Assembly: GCA_900708905.1 (NCBI GenBank)
Contig: CAADRB010000032.1
Span: 310,001 to 374,000, forward strand
Length of the DNA stretch: 64,000 bases
Source of the DNA: Hymenolepis diminuta
Taxonomy: Eukaryota > Platyhelminthes > Cestoda > Cyclophyllidea > Hymenolepididae
Direction of reading: 5' to 3'
In this document: positions 37,320 through 50,579 of the stretch, piece after piece
How the letters are laid out: each line of letters begins with the position of its first letter
How positions within the stretch are numbered: the stretch's first letter is position 1
Notes under the pieces: generated by a model
The model's input: the letters and a program-made list of their open reading frames with translations, nothing else
Database searches by the model: none
Told to the model about the DNA's origin: nothing
Made by a program: the position numbers and the translations under genes

Positions 37320-38626
37320 CAAGGGGCGTAAGACATATAAGGACACCTTACACATTTTGGAAAACAGAAATTAAACTGTTAATGATCGAAACGTACAATT
37401 TCTTACAACAAAGAAAATAAACATAATATTAACGTAGGTTTTATCCTTCTTCGGCCTTTATCACCGACTCTATTCGAGTCCGAAAGTGACTGCAGGCTTT
37501 CACCAGCCGGTCTTCATTGATGTCCTTCGTTGATCGGGCTATTGACTTCATCAGAGGGGAGGACTTGAGGTTACGTGGATGCTTTCTTTTTAATCACGAC
37601 ACGTCTCACACATAATAATTCAAAGGATTAAGGTCTGGTGAGTAGTTAGGAGGTCGTAAGTTTGGTGTGACATGATGATGAAAATTCTCGACCATCCAAT
37701 TTCGGCCTTTGAGAGCTTAATGGAATGGAGCCGAATCTTATTGAAAGACATAGGGTCTTCCTTCATTGAGTACGATGTCTATGCAAGGCAGCCTAACAAT
37801 GATTTGAAGAGTCTTCACATAGTTATCTGCATCCGCATCTGCATTTACTCTAAGGCCATATGAAAAAATGGAGGAGCCATGATGTGGTCCTCCCTCACTG
37901 CTAGCAATAGCAACACCGAAAACCATCGCTGTTGTTGGAACCTTCGTGCGCATGCCTAACAGGAGGAACTTCATTGGAGTCTGCCTACACATAGACACCT
38001 ATCATTTCTTCACTTGATTGTTTCATTCTGGTGGAAGTTATTTTCGTAGGAGAAAAATCATAGACACCTCTCTTCTTCTGGATGCTTCAATTTCTTTAAG
38101 AGCCCTTTTGCATGCATTGAACGATTCTGTTGAATTGTTTTGTCGGCATAAACTGATCTCGCCTAGGAAAGCATGATTTGTATCCGAGGTCTTGATGAAC
38201 AACATTCCTTATTGTTCCTTCAGGCACTTGAAGATGTTTGGCAAGATGTCACTCACCGACTTTCCACGATTTTCGTCCATCGTGTCATACACTCTTCTCA
38301 CAAACTCGGGTGTTCTGAGTGAATCAGCAGAGTTTTGGCAATGCTTTTTATCATCCTAGTGGAGACCAATTCATCTCCATTGTTTCCATTCAGCAACTCC
38401 TTTCTAACTTTGCAAACGAAAGATCTGGCGACCTTCAGAACTCGTGAAATTTCTAAATTGCTGTGTTTTGCTATTACAAACACCGTTAGGATGTGTCTTT
38501 TCATTTCTTAAGATAGAATATTGTAATATCCTCCATGAGATTTTCTGATATAAAAACATTAATTATTATCGGTTTAATTTAAATTACCAAAATATAAGTG
38601 TCCTCGAATATCTTTCCCACCCTGAA
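37320..38626 (-). mobile_element. Mariner-type DNA transposon, copy B (near full length, inactive)
   Basis: About 1.3 kb, the usual mariner size, flanked by TA at 37318-37319 and 38627-38628, the duplicated target expected for this superfamily. Imperfect terminal inverted repeats of about 30 bases match: the left end from 37320 shares GTAAGA and AGGACACCTTA blocks with the reverse complement of 38597-38626. The transposase reads on the minus strand from ATG at 38504: helix-turn-helix part to 38298, then frameshifts and stops, then the catalytic part at 37998-37738 and further to about 37450. The first catalytic Asp is replaced by Tyr (FFSYENNF), the second is kept, and the third position is Asn (LNPLNYY). 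Spacing between the second and third positions is about 38 residues, closer to maT-like than to classical DD34D mariners. Inactive. Confidence 0.88.
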
Positions 38627-38722
38627 TATAACTCCTTCTGTAAACCTACATAACACCCACTTCCCACATCTCATTCACTGCAGTCTCTCTCCCCTTCTGT
38701 GCTTTCTCTCTTTTTTCCATAA
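37979..38722. repeat. 744-base block identical to 5588-6331
   Basis: Right half of copy B plus about 95 flanking bases, with no difference seen against 5588-6331. The left half of copy B (37519-37978), by contrast, differs from 5058-5516 at roughly one base in eleven over the 200 bases compared by eye. Confidence 0.9.
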
Positions 38723-41183
38723 TATGCACCAACCAATGTCTTTCTACTATCCAACCCGTTACATAGCAGGATCGAAAAATTTACCTGTAAGATTGCTCAG
38801 CTGGACTCTCTAGTCTCTTAGATACTAAGTTATCACTTACTCATCAATGGGGCTATCAAATCAAAATCAGTAGTCATTCTTATTTCCGGCAGACCTTCTT
38901 CATTGAATGGCAGCGTTCGTGGTTGCTTCAATAGCAAGTGTCCAGACTCCGGTTTCAGGATAATGAGGAGGTTCTGATCTAAGTTTATTTCTCTGGATAT
39001 TATTAATAATATGGCTATTGTCACGAACCCATTAAGCAAGTATTTATATTTGATTTAATAATGATAATAAAATTAATTTAATTTTAACAAATTAGATTTA
39101 TCAGTTTTATAGCGACCATATGTTGAGCAACCCATTGACACCTGTCAAAGCAAAAATCACATATGGCCAATTGAAAGATAATTTTGTTTATTGATGAGGC
39201 TTTGTGCAAACGGTAAACAAATTTATTTGTCTATCATAAAAACTATGATATAATTTTAGGACGCAATCGAGTTACTGATTACCCAGGATCATTTTAAGGA
39301 TGTTCACACCTCACACACACGTTATCAATTATTTCCATTTCTATTCATTTGCTGGTACGTTCAGCTTAAATTTTATCAACGTAAACAAGAACCTTTTCAT
39401 GGACTGAACATCAACCTCACATAAAAGGTAAATTATGTGTCTGAACTCTCGCTATCATCGACTCTTTACAAATGAGAATGAGATGAAAGGTATTGGTGGA
39501 TCGATCACCACAAATATATAGATGATTTCCAAAACATGATCAGCTTCCAACTCATAGACTCCTTTGTGCAGTAGGTGGATGTTGCAAAATTTTTTGGAAA
39601 GAGGATTACTTTGAAATTGCACGTAAGCATGTCACCTATATTTTCCGCATGAAAAGCAAAAGTATAACAAACAATTGATGATTTTGAAGGGCTCGAACTT
39701 GTACAGAACAATCAATTAGATGATTCTGGAACTAAAATGAAGATGGATTCTCCCGATTTCTTGACTCTCACTTCATCTAAACCCTTTTTGAATACCCCTT
39801 TTCATGTCTGGGAGCTTTCACATGATAAAATGATTTCGCATTTTTTGCGCATAAACAAACTATAAATAATAAGCCGAAGGCATTGTTTAAACGTATTAAT
39901 TTTCATTATTATTCTGAAATGGATCAGTGGATTATATTGCAGATTAATGCAGAATTCTATTGTGCTTTCTTGATTTAACTACTTTCTGCCATCAAGCGAT
40001 TTTTTATAATTCGATTTAATTAATATTTTCTACTTAAGAAAATGAATTTTATTTCTTATTCTCTCATTCATGTTTGCGCTATTGGCCATCAAATACTTCA
40101 CCCTTGTTAATACGCCAGATAATTTGATTATCAAATAGATAAATCAGCTAATAGTTTTAAGCACTGGCTATTTGTTAGTATTTCCCCATGTCAACCAGAT
40201 TGATCATATCGTAAATTAGACGAGGCTAATGACATTAATACTTACTTGACCATTTTTAATTGATCGATTGATTTAAATAGGGACAATTCAGAAATTGCTG
40301 AGAAAACATACTCATTAATAAGCATTCTTCAAGAATACAATTATAGGCAGTTTGTGATTTCATTTTTACTGGTTATCTTTATTACCAAGAACAATCACAT
40401 TTTACTTTAGAGGTGAAATTCTAAAACTTTTGCTTTTATTAAAGATTTATTTAATTCAAATATTATAGAAATATTTAAAGTGGAATACGAAAGTAGTACA
40501 GAGGCCGATAAAAGTATTTATTCTCTAGATTTTGATAAAAAAGTGGGATATGATAATCACTTGACAAAATTATTCCTAAATAAATAATACGAGTCGCTAA
40601 AGTGTATGAAAACTTTGGCTGTAATTTTATAATTCAAGGATACTTGAGCATATCATAAAATCAGTTTATCTAAAAATACCTTTTACTGTGTGCTTTTGGA
40701 TGTGACCAACACATAAATTTTGCGAAACTTTTGTTCAACATAATGGAGCTGCAGAAAATAAAATTGTGAACTTTCAGCGCATGATTGTACCAGAAATTCG
40801 AAGTGATACCCAGTCAACAATTCCATGAAGAGTTTCACGAACATTAATCAATAGGGAAAATGCATGTTTGTTATTTCCCCATTTCAGTCTTAATTATAAG
40901 GTGTAAATATTCAGAAATTTTACATTTTTATATTTAACAATTAATATTTGTTTGCTGAAATAGCACCCATTTTCAGTTTCATAAAATTAATTTTAAAAAT
41001 GATAACTTATTTTTCTCTTTTAATTTTGAATTAGACGGTGGCAGATTTAAGTGTTTGAATTTTTCCCACTAAATCATATTAGTGGTTACTATTGGAATTC
41101 CCACGTTATAAAAGGATAGGAGTGGAATATCAAGGAATTTATTGACAAGAATTTATTGATTTGTAGACTAGTTCAAAGAAATG

Positions 41184-41219
41184 TGTGTGAATGAGCACGA
41201 ATGGGGACACATTCACACA
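41184..41219. repeat. 10-base perfect inverted repeat
   Basis: TGTGTGAATG (41184-41193) and CATTCACACA (41210-41219) are exact reverse complements with a 16-base spacer. A 12-base palindrome GGAATTAATTCC follows at 41402-41413. The patch between them is more GC-rich than its surroundings and contains ATTGG and, on the minus strand, AATAAA. It could be a small LTR or MITE remnant; no target-site duplication was found. Confidence 0.55.
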
Positions 41220-42589
41220 AAGATTTCCCTATTTACTGAACTTCATTGGCCAAGATAAAACAGTTCTTTATTCAGAGAATGGTATGCAGATAATGCGACT
41301 GATAGGAACACGTACAATAGGACGACTCAATGGCAGGAAGAATTAAACGCCAAATGAATGACGCAAACGGAGTAAGTCCACATGAACCACAAAAGGGGAA
41401 AGGAATTAATTCCCCACAGTCCCAAGGCTTAAATTCAGGCTGATCCCTACGTTCCTAGATGTCAATTTACATCGCAAGTGTTTGGACCTGATTTACAATT
41501 AGACTTATAGTGAAACATTAGTCATAACATATTAGTACCACTGTCACTTAGATAGTCTTGCAAGAAAAGCCTATGTCACTCTTTTTATTAAAATATATAA
41601 TAATTGAGTGGATCATGTTTAACGGATGCTCTGCTTTTAAATATAGTTTTTATTATCGAAAATTTACGTCTCTTCATGCATATCATAATCCTTATGATTT
41701 TCCTTAATGAGTTAAGCCTGCATGTAATCTTTCATTCATCTTCGACTTATTTCAAAACCCAACAGTTAATTTAAAATACAATGCCCATTTTATTTGAAAG
41801 CTACAATTGGATTCCACTCGTACCGTTATATCACATATCAGCCACTTACGCATATCGGTCATTAACGAGGTTATAATATGGAGAAGTTGATAACTGGCCC
41901 GAGAATGTGGCATTTCTACTGAATATTATCATCCGAGAATGAATGCGCATAAGATTAATAATCCTGTAGAAAACATTAATCGTTGATATATTTTTAAGAA
42001 ATAATTTTAATATATAAAAGGCATGGGATTAATTTAATTAATAATGACATTACTAACCGTCTTATAATTTAAACAAAGGTTAAAGGGCGCAAGAAATAAG
42101 AAGGAATGTAAAAAGGCTCTGAATTAAATATCAAATATATATATATAATTGATAATTATATATCTATAAATAAGAGATCTAGTCTTTCTTTAATGTTCAA
42201 GTTTTTAATATGTTAGTGATTAACAAGACTATTTTTGTCCAAATAATCCGCCGTTTTTTATGAGGGGTGATAAAACTTATTCTATGAATATTAATAAAGT
42301 AATTTTCAGGTTTAAATTTTTGTGTCTTCCCTTCTTTCCTAGCGAAAACCAATATATACTGCAAATATCACATAGGCCTGGATTAGACTGAATATTAACC
42401 ATACGGAACAGTTCTCTATGTGTAAACAGCTTAAACTTTTATGACAAGGAAGTGATGAGCGCATCCTGGTATAAGTAGAAATCGTTGGTTCTGGACCGGA
42501 AGTTCCATAATTTAAAATTTGATTACCCTGTGCCAGTAACTTATAAGCCGCTATGCAGATTATGTATTTTTTGAGAAAATCGGGTTAGA

Positions 42590-42860
42590 TTAACTTGATC
42601 GGTAAATAATAAATTCAACAAATTTTAAAGTGGAGGAGATCGAAAAGATATTTTGATTAAAATTAAGGTGTCAAAGGGTCTTATTCCATTTATTCTTTAG
42701 ATTGAGGTTATACTATATTTACTCACCGGACATTTTTCATTTCACGTTTGAAACTTCATGATTCATCCCCGGATCGCAATAAATTGTTGCCAAGTTCAGC
42801 TCATTGGCTGTGTTTTTTACTAATCGTAGTCGATCTTGCCTTATAAGTATTAATATTTAA
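42590..42860 (+). repeat. Diverged repeat family Q, copy 2
   Basis: Ordered blocks shared with 34180-34470: AAATTCAACAAAT, GGAGATCGAAAAG, AAGGTGTCAAAGGGTCTTA, GATTGAGGTTA, ATTCATCCCCGGATCG, then a CGTAGTCGATCTTGCCTT block matching GGAGTCCGTCTTGAC in copy 1. Non-coding. Confidence 0.5.
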
Positions 42861-45800
42861 TGAATAAGGACGGTATTTCTTCCTTGTATAGATAAACGCC
42901 TTGAACATTTTAACGTGACGCAATTTTGCCAGAGTGCATATGGTTTTCTGGATTTATGGCAGTTATTTTTTTTTATTTTAGGTATTTACCAAAGGTATAT
43001 CTTTTCTTTGCGGGAAAATATTTGCTTAAATTTAAGCTAATATACATCGCAAAGTATTAAGCGAAATCGGATGCATATTGTTATAATTTTTTCTCGAGGC
43101 AATAAATTAGCCTTTTTAGGCTTAATAATGGAAATGCATTTAAATAATGGGAACATCTAACGAGTCCAGTAAGAAATGAGACAGTGAGAGTGAAGAAGAG
43201 AGTGTTTAAGCAAAAAGCATCAAATGTTTAACTTTATCCGATTTTTTGAAACATTTTCTTATCCATATTCTTAATAGGAGCACGACCTAACATCCTTCCG
43301 TTCAGATTTAAATAACCATGTTCCACATTCGTGAGTGAGACTGTGTCCCGATATTTGTAGTTTGTTGGCCATTTGATGTAGTCTCTGGTTGAATATACCA
43401 CTTCAATTTTTTTAACTTTCACTTATATATTAATTTTTATTCTGCTACAGTTAAGCGTAGGTAAGTGAAACCAGCGATGACGTTTTGAATTTAAAAGCCT
43501 ATGTTATGATTAGTGAATCACATGCTGTTATAGTCTTGTAAGTTTCTTTTATTGTAATCCATGAAATTTAAAGCAATTTAATTCGTTATATGCAATGGGG
43601 AACTAAAAATTGAATAAGGTTTGGATAATTTTACTCAATTTCTCAAAGCTTTTGGTACTAAATGAGACCATTTATCAGAAATTATTAGTTCTGAACACTT
43701 CCCGCAGCAGTCTGGAAGGTAAGCAATTTCTGGTGTAGTTAACATAAACTGCGGCGAAGCCTGTTGAACAATCAGAAGTCAAGATAATTTCCTCAGTTAA
43801 AAATTATAATAATACAATAAATGAATTTTACCTTATAAATGCTTACTAATTGTGTAACTGTAATAGTACAAAATTTCTAATTTGAGCGATTTCATCTTAT
43901 GACCATTTAAATTAACCCTATGGAATTAAGTTAGACTTTCTCAATCCCACAAATTAAGATTAACTACAGAGCTTTTAGCTTTGAAGAGTTTAATTAAGTT
44001 TCTTTATTTCAGTTGGTCTTTTTTGCTTTTGATTAATTTGTGACAAAAACCTTTTATTTTGACAAGATCATACAGTTCAAATCATTTAAACTCAAACGGA
44101 TTTCCTTATATATTTATATTACTAAAAGCTTCCAATTCTCAAGTTTTGATTGCCACAGTATTCAGACGAAAAAAGATTAGTTAAATATTATTTTAGAGAT
44201 GAACTAAATTCATTTAATCATTCAGCTTATGTTACGTAATAAGCTATTATTTATTTTTAGACGCTAAGTGAAATTTACAAACTTCATTCATAAACAAAGA
44301 CTTTCTCTCGAAACTATCTTTCCAAAATATCCCAAATTTGGTAATTGGAATACTGGCATTTATGACGGTATTCCCATGTACATATCTCTACTACACTCGG
44401 TTAAGAGGGTTGAATTTATTTCACAATAAGCTTTCCTCCTGTATTTAAACTACACTTAAAGGCCATCATGCGTATTGTGATTATTGAAAATTATTACAGT
44501 TTGATTTATTTTGCTAAATTAAACTTCAACTGATAGTGTAACTATGCAGTATAAATGCATTCCAAAGAGAACACAATCATTAGAAATTTAAGTTGTCAAA
44601 TAATACTCTGACTTTCTTCAAGGGAGGTATTTGCGTCCTTGTTGTGTCCTTGATTACGGAAAAAGAGGTATTGACATCACATTATAAAATATGATATAAA
44701 CAATATCATCTGATAAGAACTGTCAGCTTGACATGGAATTAAATGTCGTTTCCCAAAAATTGACAGTGTACGATTAGAAATCGTGGGATAAAATGGAAAA
44801 TTCACGCCTTAGTAAATATTTTAAACTGTTACAATGCCATTCATTTAATTGAGATTTTGATGAATTTTTAATTTTCTAACAGTTAAAGGATAATTACAAG
44901 AAATTACAATGGTCAAATATACCTTTCCATCATAAAAGAGACGAAAAATAGATGAAGTTTGTTAAGCATGTGCAAAAAAATTACCTAAATTCAATTTTGA
45001 ATGAAAGTAATGCCGGAAATAAAGTAATTAAGAGTGAGCAATATCCATAAGGTCCCAGCTGCCGAACCTCGTCTTTAAAGATCCACCGATTTGGTTGTAC
45101 TTGAAAATTTATTTTCTCCCTCCCTCGTAAGTCCTATGGTTTTATTTACTCTTCCAACCAATGATCAGAAATCGTCATCGTTGCAACTTTAGATTATGGT
45201 TACATAGTTTATTTCGAATAAATTATTCATTTTTGGTGACGGTTTGCTTTTGCACTTTTAAGTGAACAATCTCCAACGGACTCTTAATTGATTAATTCTT
45301 CAAGTATTTACTTTTCTTATAAATAGCACAAAGTTTGATGATTTGATTGGTAATAGAACCTTAAATTGATCTGTTAATAGGAATAATTTACAAGGCAAAA
45401 TCAACTTATTTCAGTGTGTATTTTGTAAATTTATTTCAAAGTAGTATATTTTGAATAACATTGTCAAAAATTTGTTCAGCGTTCACCCAACGTTCATTTC
45501 ATGCGGTAAAAGTAGTGACTATATTAAATTTCAAGGCCAATGTGTCACATTAGTGAAAGCGCAAATATACTTTTTTGATCTGAAAACAAGAAAGGTTTCA
45601 TGGAAGTTTGAAGAGTTTCTTATTTATATATTGATTTAAAACTCATAATAAAATTTTTAAAGAGATGTTTAGTGTTGACTAGTAAAATTGAGCAATTGAA
45701 CATTTTTAAGGCTTTAATTTTGACTTTATTTTTTCCGGAATTCAAAAGACACAAGCTTTGTGTTTTTTAATGACAATAGTCAGGCATTAAAATTAAAGCA

Positions 45801-48800
45801 AGTGGAGCAAATGTAACGTTTTGAAAATCATTATTCTTATTTGTGAATATTTTTAATGACTTTGTTTACTCTATTCCGGTCACAAGGTCTTAAAATGTGG
45901 TTTGAAATACTAATAAATGAAGGCATTCTTTGAAATCGTGAATGTTTAATTTTTTATTTCCATTTAATTTATGCAATGATTTCCTTCCAATTGTTTTTTA
46001 TAGACTTATAATTATTATACAAGTTGTTTAAACAGTTTAAACAATCAATGAATATTTGAACTAAAATTAATTAACTTTAGTTATGCAAAACTTAGAATAT
46101 CAAAATCTATTGTGTTTAATCCAACTCAACCTTGCCAAGGCTTTCACTTGAGCATGCACTTAAAGACTCCATTAAATCCACTATACATGGTTTCCGCATG
46201 CTGTCTCAAAGCAAATGCTTTGTAGGTAAAATGCGTTATTAATTAAATGCTATTTGTTACTTATCTATCTGTCCACTGAATATGGCTAAGTTACACTTGA
46301 CTCAGATTCCTGAGAAATGAGAATTAGACGGAATGCAGCTACTTCAGGGCACTTTATTAACTAAACAATGACTTGAGATATGAACACAAACCTTCTTCAT
46401 ATTTGTGGCGTTTGGAGATCAAAATTCCATCGGAGTGGGGAACATTTTAGGTCTAAATAATCGTTAAACTGTCAGCAGTGGTGGGCGCACACGTATTGAT
46501 AAGGATGAAGGATGACTTGGAGACAAACTGTGGGAATTGATTATCCCGAGTTTATTTCACTTTTATGATTTTTCAGCCCATATTTAAGTTGTCTATGGAG
46601 ATAACTGATCCAATGATCCAAGTTTACAACCAATTATTTAAAATGCGTTATTAGAATCATTTTTTAATCTGCAGACTTTTATGAGTATATTATCAAAACC
46701 TGGATTGAAGCATCAATGCTAATACCATTGAAATTGGGCAGGCAGTGTGAGTTAAAAGAAGCCGATTCATTTTAATTAAAATGCAAACTTATTTCATAAA
46801 CAGATGTAAGATTACAACAAACATTCGTATAGAATATTTCTTGATGGGCAACTTGTTGTAAAATAAGTGTATGAAAAATAGTAACTGAATCAGTCATCTG
46901 CTTTCCATTAAAATTAATGTATCTGTTCTCAGAAATATCTATTGTTGTTTAGTTTCTAAACCGAGCTTACAACAAAGTCCAAATGATCTTTGTGACATTG
47001 GGCTAATATCAAAAATGCGAATCGGGAATTTGATGAGCAAATAATTATAAGCTACATTTTATACTCTTTAATTAATGTCGTTTCAATAAGAATTTGAAAA
47101 GGAATTTGAGCTGCCTGATGTCTTTTAAAAATTTGCCCATTCTGTCAAAAAGTCATCCATATAATTGCATTCTAATATGTTTAAGAAATTGTTTTATTTT
47201 GTTTTTTTCTTTTTTTTAATACTCCCTCCTCTCTAGAATTCCACACATCATACATATGTATATGAATCTCTATCTCTTAAAACAAATTTGCCTCCTTTAA
47301 TCTTTTAATTGTAAAAGCGTGAATGATCCCGAGATTATGTCTGATTGCGACGTTAACTAAGTGCCACTTATTATTGCTAGGGGTGAGGTGATCTGCTCCA
47401 GCTTTACAACGTAGATACTTCGAATCCTAAAATATTTTCTCATAGTACCGTTAGAAAACACATTTGCTTCATTTGAATGCATTTACAAATTTGTCAGAGA
47501 AAATGCTTTTGATTATGATAATTCGAAACACTAGTACTCTCAAGCTAATGACAAGAAAAGGTGATGATTTTCCAGAAACAAAGATAAGACAATTTAATAT
47601 ACTAGAAACTCACACTTACAGCCAGACTTAAAACTCGTCATATATTAAAAGCTAAAACAAAGTTCTGTAAATTTGCTGCCTGAAACTGCAATTTAAAAAA
47701 AATAGAAAATTTTCAGTTAGACTAATCTTGCAATATTGTTAACCAACGATTTCAGTCAGTAACTATATGGAATTAAATAATCAAATATTGGAGGTCGATG
47801 AAAATTAAATACTCCTGCTGACTTAAATGCAAACAAATTACTAATACGTTCTTCTATGTGGATACAAACATTTTGGCAAAAAGAAAGTGTCTCATAGAAT
47901 TCTAAAACCTGCCAAAATTATTTATATATAAAAGAGGTGCCACCTAATTAAAATGTATAATTCCCGACCAGGCATAGTTCATCCAACTGGCCATAATCTC
48001 TTTCGACTATTGGTCAAGCGACGGGTAAATTTCATTGGTCCTTGATTATTTGGACCAGTACCATTTCGAGTAGAAAGAAATCAATCACAGCGCCAATTCG
48101 TTTATCAAAAGCGTTTTAATTCAATTTATATTGTCTACCAGAGGGGAGTAATAATATGTAGACGTCTGAAAATGCTCTCGGTATGTTTTAATATTTCAAT
48201 AATGTTGCACCATAATTTTTAACCCTCTTTTGACCTCGTATATCATCAATAGTATTATATAAAAATAAGTCTGGCAGGTAGAAAAGCATTAGAGAAGAAA
48301 ACATAAAATTTTATTCGAATTGAAAACAAATTCTATTACTTCTCAGTGTTACCGTTGAGCCAAATAAAAAAAGGGATATGTTGTTGTTAATAGCATTTGA
48401 GTGAATGACTTACGGTTTTTATGATCGTATTTATTTATTCATTCGTCTGATCTATCAAACAAATTAACATTGAGATAGCCTATGAAGATTAATTTCCTAT
48501 AAAAATAGATTTACTGAGCATATAAATAGTAATGCCTCAAAGTGGTAATCCTGTTCCCTGACTGCCTTTCATATTTCCTATACTTCGCCATCAATTTAAT
48601 TGAATAATATATTTGAAATTTGCTGTTACTACCTCTTCTCAATAACTTAGACAGACAAAAATCAAACTGAAATTGCTAATAATCATCATTATAATAAATA
48701 TTAAAATGCTAAGGAGATATATTATGAATTTACTTTTGCATCCTATTTCACAAATCAAATTATTTTGCTTTGGTTAAGCTGTGACTTTATATGTTTAATT

Positions 48801-49839
48801 TGTTGCCTTTTTACTCATTTTGACTAATTGGATAATGCAGAACGATCGCAATAAATTATTATCCCTTTCAAATGATAATAATTCCGACCCTAACAATTTA
48901 CTTATTTGAAATCTATTTTCAATGAATTTGTGCATAAATTCTGTTTAATTAATATTTACATTTTTTAAGACAAAGATAGCAAATAATATTTCCATCTACT
49001 AAAAATGATGAGCATTAAATTAGAATCTTGTTTAACATGACTGAGACTCACCGCAGTTTGGCATTCGTCAATATAAAAAAACTTTTATGAATTTCTCAAT
49101 CAGAACGTTTCCTTCTGTCCGAGATGGTTGCAAATACTTCATCTAACTGGTGTAGATCTATTTTTAGAATTGGATTCATCTTTTTTTAACTTTCATTATT
49201 GTCTGAATTACGCATTTCATGCATGAATTTTAAATTTTAAAGGGAATAAAATTCGCGTTTATTTAACGTGGGTTCATTTAATTCGGATTCTGTGTATTAT
49301 TGATTACCTGTGAACATTTCAAACATCACGTCACATACCTTGGGAAATATTCTTCAAATTGTGGGACTATTGGTCATTACAAGAGCTGATTATGTGCTAG
49401 TTTTTGTCCGTTTCATTTTCCCTGACTTAACCTAGAAGTTCGTTGAATATTATTATTAAGTACTAAGCGTCAGTAAATATTTATGTCCTGAACCTTCTTA
49501 TTAAGTATCTACCTGCGGAGTGGCAGAGAGACAAGTCTTAACTCGATAGAGGAGGCTTTTCCTTGACAAGTTGACCAATCAATAAATGCATGCTCGTGTG
49601 AAGATGCGTAATTGACAGCGAAATATCGTTAATGTAGAGAAGGAGAAGGTAAATAAAAAATTATTACAGTCCAATGAGGAAAGAAAACTTACAAAACCCA
49701 AGGCCCATATTAGATGGGGCTACCAATATACCAAACTTTTAACTAGATGCTGCTAACTGTGTCAATACTAATCTTTCAGTTTTATTTAATATAAAATTAA
49801 ACCATTGAGAACTCTATTATAATCCTTGGTTTCATTCGA

Positions 49840-50010
49840 AAAGCAACTGAAATCGCATAAAGAGGAGGGTATGAAAAAATTTGTTGGAATAAAGTCAAAG
49901 TACAAAAAATCTTATTCTGTTTTGGGGTTTGGGTTATAAAATATTCCCTTAATGATTACTTCATTGCTTCCCCATCTAAAGTTCAAATACCATTATGCAT
50001 CCCTTGACCA
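49840..50010 (+). repeat. Diverged repeat family Q, copy 3 (partial)
   Basis: Shares AAAGTACAAAAAATCTTATTC, a GGGTTTGGGTTA block and a C-rich TTGCTTCCCCATCTAA block in the same order as copies 1 and 2. More decayed than the other two. It ends about 570 bases upstream of the GPCR exon. Confidence 0.4.
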
Positions 50011-50579
50011 CCAAGCAAATTCGTATCTGTGATATCCGGTGTTTACTGACAGTTTGATCACTTAGGATGGTTGAACTTACAACTTCAATTTATCACTTAT
50101 TTTAACTCCCAGTAGGCGGGATGAAAAATTGGATATTGACCATAAATAAATGAGACTAGCAAAGCCATTTTAAGCATAGCCGAACTCACTGGAATTCAGT
50201 TAAACTGAGCTCGAATAATCAGTAAAGTTGTTTAAAAGAATAGGATTTGTTTAAGTTAACAAAGACATAGATTTAATTAAACTGGCTTCTTGCATTGGGG
50301 ATATACTAAAACTAGGGTTATCATTTTGCACTATTTGCACCAAGCGCATAAATAGAAAAATGAGGACATTTTTGAAATAAAATGTCTATAAAATCCAAAT
50401 ACTGTGAGGTAGTACAAATTGCTATAACCATTTTTGGATAAATTCGCAGACTTTTTAAACGTTTTTATGCTTCAGCATAACAGATAGCTTTTGATACACC
50501 GAATTTTCCATTATTCCTCGTAATTTATAAGAAGATCAGACAAAAATTAATTTTTGATTTTCATTTTTATCAATTTTAG

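Larger units (their letters stand above)
38723..50579. other. Gene desert upstream of the GPCR exon
   Basis: About 12 kb with no supportable exon. It holds a hairpin-rich patch at 41.18-41.42 kb and two old repeat copies at 42.59 and 49.84 kb. The missing first exon of the receptor gene probably lies in the distal part of this stretch or further upstream; I could not identify it. Confidence 0.5.

Noticed and set aside
41182..41418. Possible small solo LTR (TGTG ... CACA)
   Set aside because: No target-site duplication and no second copy in the window; only the hairpin and palindrome are directly supported.
49620..49650. Candidate upstream exon of the GPCR gene ending at a GAGAAG|GTAAAT donor
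   Set aside because: The frame that would join in phase 0 has a stop upstream and no ATG.
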